Assembly (NCBI GenBank): GCA_033852115.1
Contig: JAWSVE010000008.1
Span: 248,001 to 312,000 of the forward strand
DNA from: JAWSVE01 sp033852115
GTDB lineage: Bacteria; Pseudomonadota; Gammaproteobacteria; Pseudomonadales; Cellvibrionaceae
DNA: 64,000 bases
Direction of reading: 5' to 3'
Position numbers and translations under genes: made by a program. This document shows, in pieces, positions 27,227-35,331 of this stretch; within the stretch, counting starts at the first letter, position 1, and every line of letters starts with the position of its first letter. The notes under the pieces are model-generated. The model searched no databases. It was not told the DNA's origin and saw only the letters and a program-made list of their open reading frames with translations.

Positions 27227-27944
27227 TATGAGCGCAATGACGATTGGCAAAATGGCGCTTTCATTGAATCGCAAGTTGATCAAGAATTTACACATCAGTG
27301 TTTTGCCTCCAGATGGTAAAGTGCGGGTTTCGGCTCCTAATCATTTAAGTGATGCCGCCATACGCATGGCCGTTGTTTCTAAAATCCCCTGGATCAAAAA
27401 GCAACAGGCGGAATTCGCGAGCCAGGCGAGAGAATCCGCACGGGAGATGGTAACGGGGGAGACGCATTACGTGTGGGGTAAACGATTGCGACTTGAAGTG
27501 GTTACTGTTTCGGGCAAGCAACAACTTAAAAAGCAAGGTGCGAGTAAGCTTAAACTCGCTGTAAACCCTGACGCTACCGTTTCCAAGAAGCAAGCACTAT
27601 TAACGGAGTGGTATCGCGACCAGCTAAAAGAAGCAATTCCCCGCCTCTTAGTGAAATGGGAGCGCAAGCTCGGTGTTAAGGCGTCCAGTTGGGGCGTTAA
27701 AAAAATGAAAACCAAATGGGGCAGCTGCAACACTCAAAGACAGAGCATTTGGCTGAATTTGGATTTGGCGAAAAAGCCGCCGGAATGTCTGGAGTTTATT
27801 TTGGTTCATGAGCTTGTTCATTTGTTGGAGAGAAGCCACAACGAACGATTTAAAAGCTATATGGATAAGTTTTTACCGGATTGGCGTGAGCGACGAGCGT
27901 TATTAAATCGAATGCCGTTGGCACATGAAAATTGGCAGTATTAA
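27219..27944 (+). CDS. YgjP/DUF45-type metallopeptidase-like protein
   Basis: The 241-residue protein has the YgjP (DUF45) signature: KTKWGSCN, then LVHELVHLLERSHNERF with a zinc-binding HExxH and a following His. These proteins are frequent last genes of type I restriction operons; their substrate is not established. The overlap with hsdR indicates co-translation. Confidence 0.85.
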   Translation: MSSMSAMTIGKMALSLNRKLIKNLHISVLPPDGKVRVSAPNHLSDAAIRMAVVSKIPWIKKQQAEFASQARESAREMVTGETHYVWGKRLRLEVVTVSGKQQLKKQGASKLKLAVNPDATVSKKQALLTEWYRDQLKEAIPRLLVKWERKLGVKASSWGVKKMKTKWGSCNTQRQSIWLNLDLAKKPPECLEFILVHELVHLLERSHNERFKSYMDKFLPDWRERRALLNRMPLAHENWQY

Positions 27945-28118
27945 AAAAGTGGGTGAAAGAGTTTTTGGGCTGATTATTAAACAGCAGCGTCCATGCTTGA
28001 TGTTGACAAAATGCCCATCTCTGCCGAATCAGGGCTGGGATTTGTAAAAAGCGGGCCACTCTTTGCGTTCTATGCCACTATAGTTTGGCCAAAGCGGCCA
28101 AACTATGGTTACAAGAAC

Positions 28119-28157
28119 AAAACCACCCGAAGGTGGTTTTATGGATGGTGGTCCCTC
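28119..28157. repeat. 39-bp repeat, copy A
   Basis: This block is identical to 28447-28485. It contains the terminator hairpin (AAAACCACC/GGTGGTTTT) and the encoded CCA end plus acceptor strand of the CAT tRNA. It suggests that the tRNA-terminator unit was duplicated. Confidence 0.85.
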
Positions 28158-28213
28158 GGAGATTGGGTGTGTGGGCCAATCCGTGGTTTATAGAGAGTGA
28201 GTCGACTGCTGCT
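28146..28213 (-). pseudogene. Degenerate CAT-type tRNA copy
   Basis: Read on the minus strand, the segment keeps AGCAGTCGACTC, a GATTGGCCCACA stretch and the AGGGACCACCA 3' end of the split tRNA. The anticodon loop is disrupted by extra bases and the T-arm no longer pairs. It is probably a relic of a duplicated tRNA or of an earlier integration event. Confidence 0.5.
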
Positions 28214-28443
28214 TGATCGGAGTCACAGAGTGAATCAAAAACCTTGTGGGTTTTTGACCCTGCGGGCTTCGCGCTAAAAAAACAGCGCTCGTTGCTGAAT
28301 GCTGGATCGCAATGGACTCGCACATCCTTGTGCTCGGGCCTTTGGCCCATCTTCGTGAGCTCAGATGCCCAAAAATATTCCCGATATTTTTGTAGTGAAC
28401 TGTACCAGTGTGCGAACGAAGTCTGTGAGTGATCACCATCCAT

Positions 28444-28468
28444 AAAAAAACCACCCGAAGGTGGTTTT
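28444..28468 (-). terminator. Rho-independent terminator of the split tRNA
   Basis: On the minus strand a 9-bp stem AAAACCACC/GGTGGTTTT closes a TTCG tetraloop and runs into seven T residues, directly after the tRNA CCA end. It ended the original tRNA transcript. The same hairpin, with a shorter T run, is at 28119-28140. Confidence 0.8.
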
Positions 28469-28473
28469 ATGGA

Positions 28474-28520
28474 TGGTGGTCCCTCACAGACTTGAACTGT
28501 GGACCAATCGATTATGAGTC
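28474..28520 (-). other. attL: 3' half of the interrupted CAT tRNA
   Basis: On the minus strand it reads anticodon loop, variable loop, T-arm (CACAG/CTGTG), acceptor strand AGGGACC and encoded CCA. The matching 5' half is at 45957-45997. The 11-bp core shared with the right end is GATTATGAGTC (plus strand) at 28510-28520. This is the left junction of the integrative element. Confidence 0.85.
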
Positions 28521-28637
28521 TGCGTAAAACATATAATCCGGTATCACACAAAATCACAATATATAACTAAGTTATTGTTTCTAAAGGTTTTAATATACAT
28601 GTAGGTCACGCTATGTAATATGAGATCTTATTGTGAT

Positions 28638-28658
28638 GTAACCCCTGTGTAACCCCGG
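28638..28658 (+). repeat. Left 21-bp end repeat (possible integrase arm site)
   Basis: The block contains GTAACCCC and TGTAACCCC in tandem and matches 45701-45721 at 19 of 21 positions in the same orientation. It lies 118 bases from the core and just before the integrase start, so it could also be an operator. Confidence 0.55.
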
Positions 28659-28665
28659 AGTAAAC

Positions 28666-29889
28666 GTGGAACGACAATTCAATTTTACCAAGCAAGCCAT
28701 AGAAGAGTTGCCCTTGCCTGATTCCCGGATCGAGTACCGGGATGAAAAGATCTCCGAACTGCGCCTGCGGATAACCTCAACTGGGGTGAAGAGCTTCTCG
28801 GTGTTCAAGCGTGTTTCGGGAGGCAGCCCGGTGCGGATCACACTTGGCAAGTATCCGGGCCTATCACCGGTCAGGGCTCGAACGCTGGCCCTGAAACACC
28901 TGGCTGACCTGAGTGACGGGGTGAACCCGAATGAGCAGCGGCGTGTTGAGGCTATGCACACCGTGACGCTGGGCGAAACTTTTGAAGGCTACAAGCGCGC
29001 CCGTAAGCTCAAGGTGTCCACATTGAGGGGGTACGAAGGCGTGGTAAGCAACCACCTTAAGATGCTCGTGGATAAGCCTCTCAAGGACATTGATCGCCGG
29101 GTGATTGTCGACATTCATGCGGGCATCGCCTCCAAGGCCCAAGCAGACCTGACCATGCGAGTGCTGAGGGCAATATTTAACTTTGCCAAGTATGAATACT
29201 GCCGACAGGACGGCTCCTCAATCTTTCCTGAGAACCCAGTTGAGATCCTGTCCCACCGGAAGCAGTGGAATAATGTTCGGCGCAGGCAGACCCATCTCCG
29301 ACCTAGTGAGCTGTCAGTTTTCTACAAAGCCCTACAGGAGGTTAGGCAACAGGAAACGCCAACCGGCCAATCTATCTGTGATGCGATGCTGTTCGCCCTG
29401 CTCACTGGGCTAAGGCGTGGTGAGATCTTCAGTCTGAAGTGGGGCGACGTGAATCTGCGGGCTGCTATTTTCACGCTCTATGACACCAAAAACGGTTTGC
29501 CCTTGGAGCTGCCGATCACCAAGCATATCGACGAGCTGTTCCAGAAGCAGAAGGGCCGCATTCCTTCAGAGTTCGTTTTCGCCGCCGAGAATGAGTATGG
29601 CCAGGTGCGGGAGCCCAAGAAAGTAGTGGCCAAGGTAAAGGAGCTATCGGATACTCATTGCGACTTCCACGACCTGAGACGAACTTTTGCCACCACGGCA
29701 GAGCACCTAGACGTAGGTAGCTATAAACTCAAGCGTTTGATGAATCACTCTACTGGGCGGGATGACGTAACAGCCGGGTATATCATTCTAACGGCAGAGA
29801 CCCTACGGCAGTCTGCGGAGAAAATTCAGAACTATTTTGTTCAGCGAATGGCTAGTACAAATGTCGTAGCGTTTACGAAAGTAATCTGA
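28666..29889 (+). CDS. int: Tyrosine-type integrase
   Basis: The 407-residue protein starts with GTG after CCGGAG. The N-terminus is the DUF4102-like arm-binding domain (LRLRITSTGVKSFSV, ITLGKYPGLS). Catalytic residues are visible: R250 (TGLRRGE), H335 and R338 (HDLRRTF), H361 (MNHS) and the nucleophile Y372 (TAGYI). It would carry out integration at the tRNA anticodon-loop core. The gene is beside attL, as expected. Confidence 0.93.
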   Translation: MERQFNFTKQAIEELPLPDSRIEYRDEKISELRLRITSTGVKSFSVFKRVSGGSPVRITLGKYPGLSPVRARTLALKHLADLSDGVNPNEQRRVEAMHTVTLGETFEGYKRARKLKVSTLRGYEGVVSNHLKMLVDKPLKDIDRRVIVDIHAGIASKAQADLTMRVLRAIFNFAKYEYCRQDGSSIFPENPVEILSHRKQWNNVRRRQTHLRPSELSVFYKALQEVRQQETPTGQSICDAMLFALLTGLRRGEIFSLKWGDVNLRAAIFTLYDTKNGLPLELPITKHIDELFQKQKGRIPSEFVFAAENEYGQVREPKKVVAKVKELSDTHCDFHDLRRTFATTAEHLDVGSYKLKRLMNHSTGRDDVTAGYIILTAETLRQSAEKIQNYFVQRMASTNVVAFTKVI

Positions 29890-29972
29890 GCGTGAAAAAT
29901 TTATCGGGGAGAGGGTGAATGCTGTATTTTGGGGTCAGCACTCACCGGTATCAAAAAGGGTTGAGTTGAGGT

Positions 29973-31184
29973 TTATTTCGTTCTATTTCCGGGAAAGTCG
30001 AGAACATTTCCCCCGTTACCGTTTTTGGGCTTGCTGACGCTTTCTTTCAATAGCGCTTTCAGTTCTACCAAATTACTTTCGGTTGATTTAGGTGAGAAAA
30101 AACCCTTAGGTAATCCGCACAAAGACTCTACTAAATACTCTGACAGACCAAGCCTGTGAGAGAGTTCAGTTCGACTGAGTACGTTTTGGTCAACAAGCAT
30201 TCTGACTGCTCTGTTTAGCAATCTAGGTTCTTCAAATGGAAACTGATTGTCATATGGTTCGCCTTTTGTCCAGCCTCTTGCTGAACGTCCTTTGAATAAT
30301 CTCAGCTTCTGGTCGTCATCTATGATGTCAAGCTGGTAGCATCTCATGATCATTGCTGCCACAGAGGTTTTCCAGCGTGGTTTTAACGATAATAATGTCT
30401 CTAGCGTTGGCCAACTAACTTCCGCAGAAAACGATTCAGCAGGTAATAAAAAACATCCTGCAAAAAGGTCTGCCTGTCGCTCGATTTCCTTATAGTGTTG
30501 CTTAAAAGTCGGTTCATCGACATTTCTGTGAAGTACCAAGTGGCCTAGTTCATGGGCTGCGTCAAATCTATTCCGAATTCCATTTGCTTTATCAGCCGTG
30601 ACAAAAACATAAGGTCTACCGTCTAACTGGCTCCAATGAGAAACACCGTCCATTTTTAAATAGCCGATCTCAGCGCGTGCGAATATTACGCCGGCATTTT
30701 CCAGCGTAAGAACAATATCTGAAATTGGCCCCATGCCCAACTTCCAGGCCTTTCTACACTCGGCAGCCAAAGTTTCAATTTCACCATCGGTGATTTTGAG
30801 AAATACTTTTTCTGGTATAGAGGGAACATTAATTTCGGGCCAGTTTACCCATTGGCTCAAAGTATTTGCCATCTCCGCAACCCAATTTAATCGAACCCTC
30901 GCCATCTCTCTTGCAGTCTTGGCTGATGATGCGAGTGATCTGAAAAAATAGGGTTCGTTACCATGCTCAGGTGATTTTTTTAAAAACCAATTCATAGGGA
31001 ATTTTACGGCTTCACCAAGTGCACGAAGTTTATCTTCCTCTGGGGACTGGCTGCCTTTCTCCCAATTTGAGATGGTTGCTGGTGAAACACCAACAAGGGT
31101 CGCTAATGCGACCCTTGTTATGCCTAATGATTCTCTAGCCTGGATTAATCTCGCAGGCTGGAATCCGCTAACTCCGGTTCTCAT
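29973..31184 (-). CDS. XRE regulator fused to ImmA/IrrE-type metallopeptidase
   Basis: The 403-residue protein has an XRE helix-turn-helix (about 10-65: RVALATLVGVSPATISNWEKGSQSP) and an M78 peptidase domain with HELGHLVLH (H211, E212, H215). ImmA-type peptidases cleave repressors in response to DNA damage or mating signals. The fusion is common in mobile elements. The gene starts four bases after its upstream partner, so they form one operon. Confidence 0.88.
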   Translation of the reverse strand: MRTGVSGFQPARLIQARESLGITRVALATLVGVSPATISNWEKGSQSPEEDKLRALGEAVKFPMNWFLKKSPEHGNEPYFFRSLASSAKTAREMARVRLNWVAEMANTLSQWVNWPEINVPSIPEKVFLKITDGEIETLAAECRKAWKLGMGPISDIVLTLENAGVIFARAEIGYLKMDGVSHWSQLDGRPYVFVTADKANGIRNRFDAAHELGHLVLHRNVDEPTFKQHYKEIERQADLFAGCFLLPAESFSAEVSWPTLETLLSLKPRWKTSVAAMIMRCYQLDIIDDDQKLRLFKGRSARGWTKGEPYDNQFPFEEPRLLNRAVRMLVDQNVLSRTELSHRLGLSEYLVESLCGLPKGFFSPKSTESNLVELKALLKESVSKPKNGNGGNVLDFPGNRTK

Positions 31185-31188
31185 AGCT

Positions 31189-31854
31189 TTATCCTGACTT
31201 TTTCTCGGACGTATGTTCTTCTTTTTGTAGATCGTCTCTTAATGTCGGCCAAGCCTCATCAATGAGGCTTGAATCATGTTCTACCTCATACTCTTGGAGA
31301 AGTTCTCGAATAGGAATTTCCAAATGATAACCGGCCCAATCTGTATAAGGCACCGAAATAAATATTTCGCTCGGCGCTGACTGATTTTTGGCTTGTGGGC
31401 GAGGATGCAGTACAACAGCTACGATATGTAGCGCGTCATCAAGCTTAGGAGGAGCTGCTTTAAACAGGTCGAACGTCACTGGCTCCAATATTGCGTTTTT
31501 CTGGGCAAGAAAACTTCTGTGCTTAGCGGGTCTTGCCCACGCGTTTTCATGCAGCTCAATGTGGCTTAAGGTGACGTTGCCAGAGCACACCACAACATAC
31601 TGCTCACCTTTAGGGACGGTCTGCAACACTGACGGGCTTCCCTCGGCTAAGGCCCCTGCGAGAGCATCATCTATCATATAGCGTCTCATTTGGGCTCGGG
31701 GGCGTGCAGGGTTGGTGTTCTTGAAATCTTCTAGGGCTCTGGCGTTTGCTTTGGCATAAGCTGCGCGTATAGAGTCATCCATAGAAAGGAATAAGCTCCT
31801 GTCTACATTGGAGGTGATATAGCGCACCAGGCGAGATTTCAAGCTTTCTGTCAT
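31189..31854 (-). CDS. Conserved unknown partner of the XRE-ImmA/IrrE protein
   Basis: The 221-residue protein has no signal peptide or membrane segment and no recognised domain. It is the first gene of a two-gene operon, four bases before the XRE-ImmA/IrrE gene. Such tight pairing suggests that it is the peptidase substrate or a toxin/antitoxin partner. That is inference from position. Confidence 0.6.
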   Translation of the reverse strand: MTESLKSRLVRYITSNVDRSLFLSMDDSIRAAYAKANARALEDFKNTNPARPRAQMRRYMIDDALAGALAEGSPSVLQTVPKGEQYVVVCSGNVTLSHIELHENAWARPAKHRSFLAQKNAILEPVTFDLFKAAPPKLDDALHIVAVVLHPRPQAKNQSAPSEIFISVPYTDWAGYHLEIPIRELLQEYEVEHDSSLIDEAWPTLRDDLQKEEHTSEKKSG

Positions 31855-31958
31855 GGGTGGAGAATCTCTTCATTTAGTTAAGCGGAATTATGGTCATAAA
31901 AATTTAGTTTTGCAAGTTGTTATGCTATTCTCAGCCTGAAGCTAAGTAAAGAAGGGGT

Positions 31959-32177
31959 ATGGCAATGGCCAGAAAGCGGGTTTCAGTGACTACAGAGTCA
32001 AAATCAGGGCGTAATCAGAAGTTCCATGACAACTACACAAATGAGGATATGACTAGGGCCCAATTTGTCAAACAAATCAAGAATGGGAGCTATTCTCAAT
32101 ATCATGTCCGGAATATCAACGGGGTAGAGACACCGGTATCTAATCCAGATTCGAGTAAAAACAATAACTTAGATTGA
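31959..32177 (+). CDS. DUF3892-like small protein
   Basis: The 72-residue basic protein has a DUF3892-like core: MTRAQFVKQIKNGSYSQYHV followed by INGVETPVSNPD. The function is unknown. It is transcribed divergently from the ImmA/IrrE operon and lies upstream of the AbiF-like gene. A start two codons later (ATG 31965) is also possible. Confidence 0.6.
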   Translation: MAMARKRVSVTTESKSGRNQKFHDNYTNEDMTRAQFVKQIKNGSYSQYHVRNINGVETPVSNPDSSKNNNLD

Positions 32178-32204
32178 TGGCGGGGGGAATGGATGGCTGG
32201 AAAG

Positions 32205-32320
32205 TAAGAAGCCCCGACACTTTCGCACCGGGGCCTCAATTCAGTCGCCAATTTGTGGGGGCATCACCACTCAACCTTGCGGCTGGCGGGAGAGGAATCC
32301 TCACTGGCTATGTGGTAAAC
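32205..32320 (+). ncRNA. Structured leader RNA upstream of the AbiF-like gene (candidate AbiF RNA)
   Basis: The 170-base gap before the Abi gene is GC-rich and folds into several hairpins. Stem 1 is GCCCCG (32211-32216) with CGGGGC (32229-32234). Stem 2 is CGCCA (32246-32250) with TGGCG (32284-32288), enclosing GTGG/CCAC. Stem 3 is GAGG-AAT-CCTC (32292-32302). No T run follows stem 1, so it is not a simple terminator. A conserved RNA upstream of abiF genes is known; I cannot test this against its model here. Confidence 0.5.
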
Positions 32321-32347
32321 ATACGATAACAAGCAGGAACTGTCAAG

Positions 32348-33235
32348 TTGAGAACAATAAACCATACAAAGCTGGAGCCTTACATATCGTCGGCCCGTTT
32401 GAATACCTATAGTAACTTTTTTGCCCCTGCTGACCAAATAGAACTATTCGGATGCTACCTGTGGAGCAAAGAGGTTGCCGCGGCCTTTTTCCCGCTTCTC
32501 CAGGTGTTGGAAATAACGTTAAGGAACGCTATCCATAAAGAAGCCAGGAGCGCTTTAGGGCCTTACTGGTTTGACAATGTCGCAACAAGGCCCCAAAGAA
32601 GGTTGAGTGCTAGCCAGCATCGTCATGTACAGCATCTTGCAGACTCGATTCGAAAAGCAAGAGCGGAGATAAGGCGAGACCTGAATATGCCGCTTACCGC
32701 AACAGTTAATGAGGATCGGATAATTGCCAAGGTAACGTTTGGTTTCTGGACAAACCTTTTCAGCGCCGCCTTTGATGTAAATCGAAACCCCAGAGCTCTC
32801 TGGCCAAACTTATTGCGGCCAGTATTTCCAAATGCACCTCGAGGGCATAGAGATCGGTCTACGATGCAAAGCAAATTGTTGGCCATCAAGACTTTCAGGA
32901 ACAAAGCTTTTCACCATGAGCCCATCTGGAATATTGGGCGCCCGGCTGGAGTGATTGATGCGATTAATAAATTGCAGTCTACATGCAATGATATCTCGGA
33001 TATGATCAAGTGGATTTCCTTGGATTGTCTGGATCTAGCTGAGAAGGCTGGGTATATAAGCACTATTCGGCGGGTTTGTTCCCTTGAGCATTTAGACTAT
33101 CTCAGGAATCCAGGTGAAAATGATAAGCCGTATAGTAAAGTGAAGCGCGAGCTAAGAAGCATTATCCGGCAACCCAATCACACGACTAATATAGTTTTAA
33201 ATGGGTTAAGCAAAGGGAAGATACTTGGGAGTTGA
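32348..33235 (+). CDS. Abi_2/AbiF-like HEPN abortive-infection protein
   Basis: The 295-residue protein shows the Abi_2 (AbiD/F) pattern: FFPLLQVLEITLRNAIHKEA near 48-67, TFGFWTNLFSAAF near 130-142, and the HEPN ribonuclease motif RNKAFHHEPIW (R184, H189). HEPN proteins of this group cleave RNA and stop growth on phage attack. The start is TTG with AGGA 11 bases upstream, unusual enough to suggest low or RNA-controlled translation. The C-terminus is basic. Related AbiF proteins have been proposed as ancestors of Cas13 that work with an RNA antitoxin. Confidence 0.8.
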   Translation: MRTINHTKLEPYISSARLNTYSNFFAPADQIELFGCYLWSKEVAAAFFPLLQVLEITLRNAIHKEARSALGPYWFDNVATRPQRRLSASQHRHVQHLADSIRKARAEIRRDLNMPLTATVNEDRIIAKVTFGFWTNLFSAAFDVNRNPRALWPNLLRPVFPNAPRGHRDRSTMQSKLLAIKTFRNKAFHHEPIWNIGRPAGVIDAINKLQSTCNDISDMIKWISLDCLDLAEKAGYISTIRRVCSLEHLDYLRNPGENDKPYSKVKRELRSIIRQPNHTTNIVLNGLSKGKILGS

Positions 33236-33283
33236 GAGTAAGGAATTGCCGAAAACCTTAAAAAAGTACCTACTGGTTTTCGG

Positions 33284-34584
33284 GAGACTGTAGCTAAAAC
33301 TGTGTAACTGCTTATTATTGACCCTAACGAGGAGATAGTAAGCAATGAACCCTAAAGATCTTGAAGCTTTCGCAAAGGAAGCGGCCAAAGCCATTAAAAC
33401 TGAATCTGACCTTGATGCATTTAGGCAGATGTTAACTAAGGTGACGGTCGAAGCCGCACTGAATGCCGAGCTCGATGAGCACCTTGGTTACGACAAACAC
33501 GCTCAGTCAACAAACGCCAATAACCGCAATGGTAAATCGCGTAAAACCGTCAAGACAGAGGCGGGTCAGTTTGAATTAGAAACGCCTCGTGACCGTGACG
33601 GCAGTTTTGAACCCCAGCTTGTACAAAAGGGGCAAACACGATTTACGTCCATGGATGACAAGATCTTAAGCCTCTACGCCAAAGGCATGACCACGCGCGA
33701 GATCGTTGCCACCTTCAAAGAAATGTATGGTGCTGATGTTTCGCCGACATTGATATCCCGTGTCACCGATGCTGTTATTGAGCGCGTTGTTGAATGGCAA
33801 TCTCGGCCGCTTGATCCTGTTTACCCTATTGTCTACCTAGACTGTATCGTCCTTAAAATCAGGCAGGATAAGCAGGTGATCAACAAGTCGGTTTACCTAG
33901 CTCTCGGTGTGACCATGGAAGGCCATAAAGAACTGCTAGGCATGTGGATCTCAGAAAATGAAGGCGCTAAATTCTGGCTAAACGTCTTAACCGAGCTACA
34001 AAATCGCGGCCTGCAAGATATTCTGATTGCGTGTGTTGACGGCTTAAAAGGCTTTCCAGATGCGATCAACAGCGCCTACCCCAACACACGTATTCAGCTA
34101 TGCATTGTGCACATGGTGAGAAACTCCGTGAGGTATGTTCCTTGGAAGGACTACAAGGCCGTTACAGCGGATTTAAAACGGATTTACCAATCCGCCACTG
34201 AGGATGAAGCGCTACTCGCGCTGGATCAGTTCTCGGAGCGTTGGGATGCAAAATATCCGCAAATATCACGCAGCTGGCGAAGCCACTGGCACAACCTGAA
34301 CACGCTGTTTAGCTATCCGCCAGAAATACGCAAAGCAATTTATACCACCAACGCCATCGAGTCTCTCAATAGCGTGATTCGCAAAGCGATTAAAAAACGA
34401 AAATTATTTCCAACAGACGACTCGGCTAAAAAAGTCGTCTTTTTGGCAATTATGGACGCTTCGAAAAAATGGACGATGCCGATTAGAAATTGGAAGGCCG
34501 CACTAAATCACTTTATGATTGAATTTGACGAGCGATTAAGTGACTATGTTTAACCAGCAGTTACACAGAATTATTTACAGTCTC
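33284..34584 (+). mobile_element. IS256-family insertion sequence, complete
   Basis: The 1301-bp element has 28-bp imperfect inverted repeats at 33284-33311 and 34557-34584 (GAGACTGTA at the outer end, CTGTGTAACTGC at the inner end). It is flanked by a perfect 8-bp target duplication GTTTTCGG (33276-33283 and 34585-34592). It carries one intact transposase gene. The target was one arm of a terminator-like hairpin, GCCGAAAACC/GGTTTTCGGC. Confidence 0.95.
33345..34553 (+). CDS. IS256-family transposase (Mutator type)
   Basis: The 402-residue DDE transposase has D166 (VYLDCIVLK), D232 (CVDGLKGF) and E339 (NAIESLNSVIRKA), plus the family mark CIVHMVRNS. AGGAG precedes the ATG. It is full length and appears functional. 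Confidence 0.96.
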   Translation: MNPKDLEAFAKEAAKAIKTESDLDAFRQMLTKVTVEAALNAELDEHLGYDKHAQSTNANNRNGKSRKTVKTEAGQFELETPRDRDGSFEPQLVQKGQTRFTSMDDKILSLYAKGMTTREIVATFKEMYGADVSPTLISRVTDAVIERVVEWQSRPLDPVYPIVYLDCIVLKIRQDKQVINKSVYLALGVTMEGHKELLGMWISENEGAKFWLNVLTELQNRGLQDILIACVDGLKGFPDAINSAYPNTRIQLCIVHMVRNSVRYVPWKDYKAVTADLKRIYQSATEDEALLALDQFSERWDAKYPQISRSWRSHWHNLNTLFSYPPEIRKAIYTTNAIESLNSVIRKAIKKRKLFPTDDSAKKVVFLAIMDASKKWTMPIRNWKAALNHFMIEFDERLSDYV

Positions 34585-34601
34585 GTTTTCGGCATATCGG
34601 G

Positions 34602-34817
34602 CTAATTGCGATTTTCGTCATCAAATAAGGCGGCTAAGTCATTAACATCTGGGCTGTCTTTGCGGTTTTCGGCAATGGTGCGGTTTTCAGTACATTTGGT
34701 CGAATTTTGAGTGCTGTTTCCGGCATTCATGCGCTTTTCAGCACTTTGGCGCTTGCTCTCGGCCAGGTCGGCTTTCCACTCTTTGAGCCTATCTTCGTCT
34801 AGTTCAAGCTTGATCAT
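34602..34817 (-). CDS. Small hydrophilic protein at the end of the mobilization operon
   Basis: The 71-residue protein is highly charged and rich in Asn/Thr/Glu in the middle, with an acidic C-terminus (LAALFDDENRN). It overlaps the upstream gene by 14 bases. No family is recognised. It could be an accessory mobilization protein. Confidence 0.5.
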   Translation of the reverse strand: MIKLELDEDRLKEWKADLAESKRQSAEKRMNAGNSTQNSTKCTENRTIAENRKDSPDVNDLAALFDDENRN

Positions 34818-35331
34818 CTTCTAGCTCCTCTTGGTCTAGGTAGTGTTTGTATAGAAGTAAGTACTGTTCATCATTGATGACGCCTTTACCGCGGGCACCG
34901 TCAATGAACTCCTGAAGTTTGTTTAGCGGTAATATTCTTGAAGTTGCTGAGGCCAGTGCAGCTGCTGCAAGCGTGTGCTCGGGTACAAATTTTTTTTCGG
35001 GCTCTTTACCGGCCTCAAAAGTTTCCAAGATACTCAGGGCATAGGGTATTTCGCCCACGCCATCAGCTACAACATGAACGCCGTAGTTTTCGGTTTCGTT
35101 ACCGTGCCCTGTTTTAAACCTAATATCGCTAAGCCGCAAGGACTCTACGATAGTTTTGAGTTCGGGTTCTGGGTGAAGGCCCTCACGATATATTGTTACT
35201 TGTAGCTTGCATCCAAGGCGGCTTTGAAGGGCTTGCACCTTTTGCATTACCTCTTCACGCCGTTCTTCTGACGTGATTTTGGTTAGGTCGACTGCACCAT
35301 ATGATTTACTGGTCATAGGCTTATCCTCCAC
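34804..35331 (-). CDS. Unknown protein in the mobilization operon
   Basis: The 175-residue soluble protein has no recognised domain. A start at MTSKSYGAVDL (35316), preceded by GGAGGATAAG, fits better than the first ATG. It directly follows the relaxase gene, whose stop touches its upstream ATG, so it is probably co-expressed. The role may be accessory to DNA transfer. Confidence 0.6.
   Translation of the reverse strand: MEDKPMTSKSYGAVDLTKITSEERREEVMQKVQALQSRLGCKLQVTIYREGLHPEPELKTIVESLRLSDIRFKTGHGNETENYGVHVVADGVGEIPYALSILETFEAGKEPEKKFVPEHTLAAAALASATSRILPLNKLQEFIDGARGKGVINDEQYLLLYKHYLDQEELEDDQA

Larger units (their letters stand above)
27945..28665. other. 721-bp junction region between the restriction island and the integrative element
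   Basis: No gene is credible here. The region contains an 11-bp perfect hairpin (28080-28106), a degenerate tRNA copy (28146-28213), two identical 39-bp blocks 328 bases apart (28119-28157 and 28447-28485), a tRNA 3' half (28474-28520) and an integrase arm-type repeat (28638-28658). Short open frames on both strands lack ribosome binding sites and familiar sequence. Confidence 0.7.

Noticed and set aside
28080..28106. Perfect 11-bp hairpin as terminator of the restriction operon
   Set aside because: No T run follows on either strand, so a terminator call is not supported; it may be a scar or protein site.
28244..28432. 62-codon plus-strand frame in the junction region
   Set aside because: It shows no ribosome binding site and covers decayed tRNA-flanking sequence.
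28119..28485. Possible CRISPR-like repeat
   Set aside because: There are only two copies, spaced 328 bases apart, and they are explained by the tRNA end and its terminator. No CRISPR array was seen anywhere in the window.
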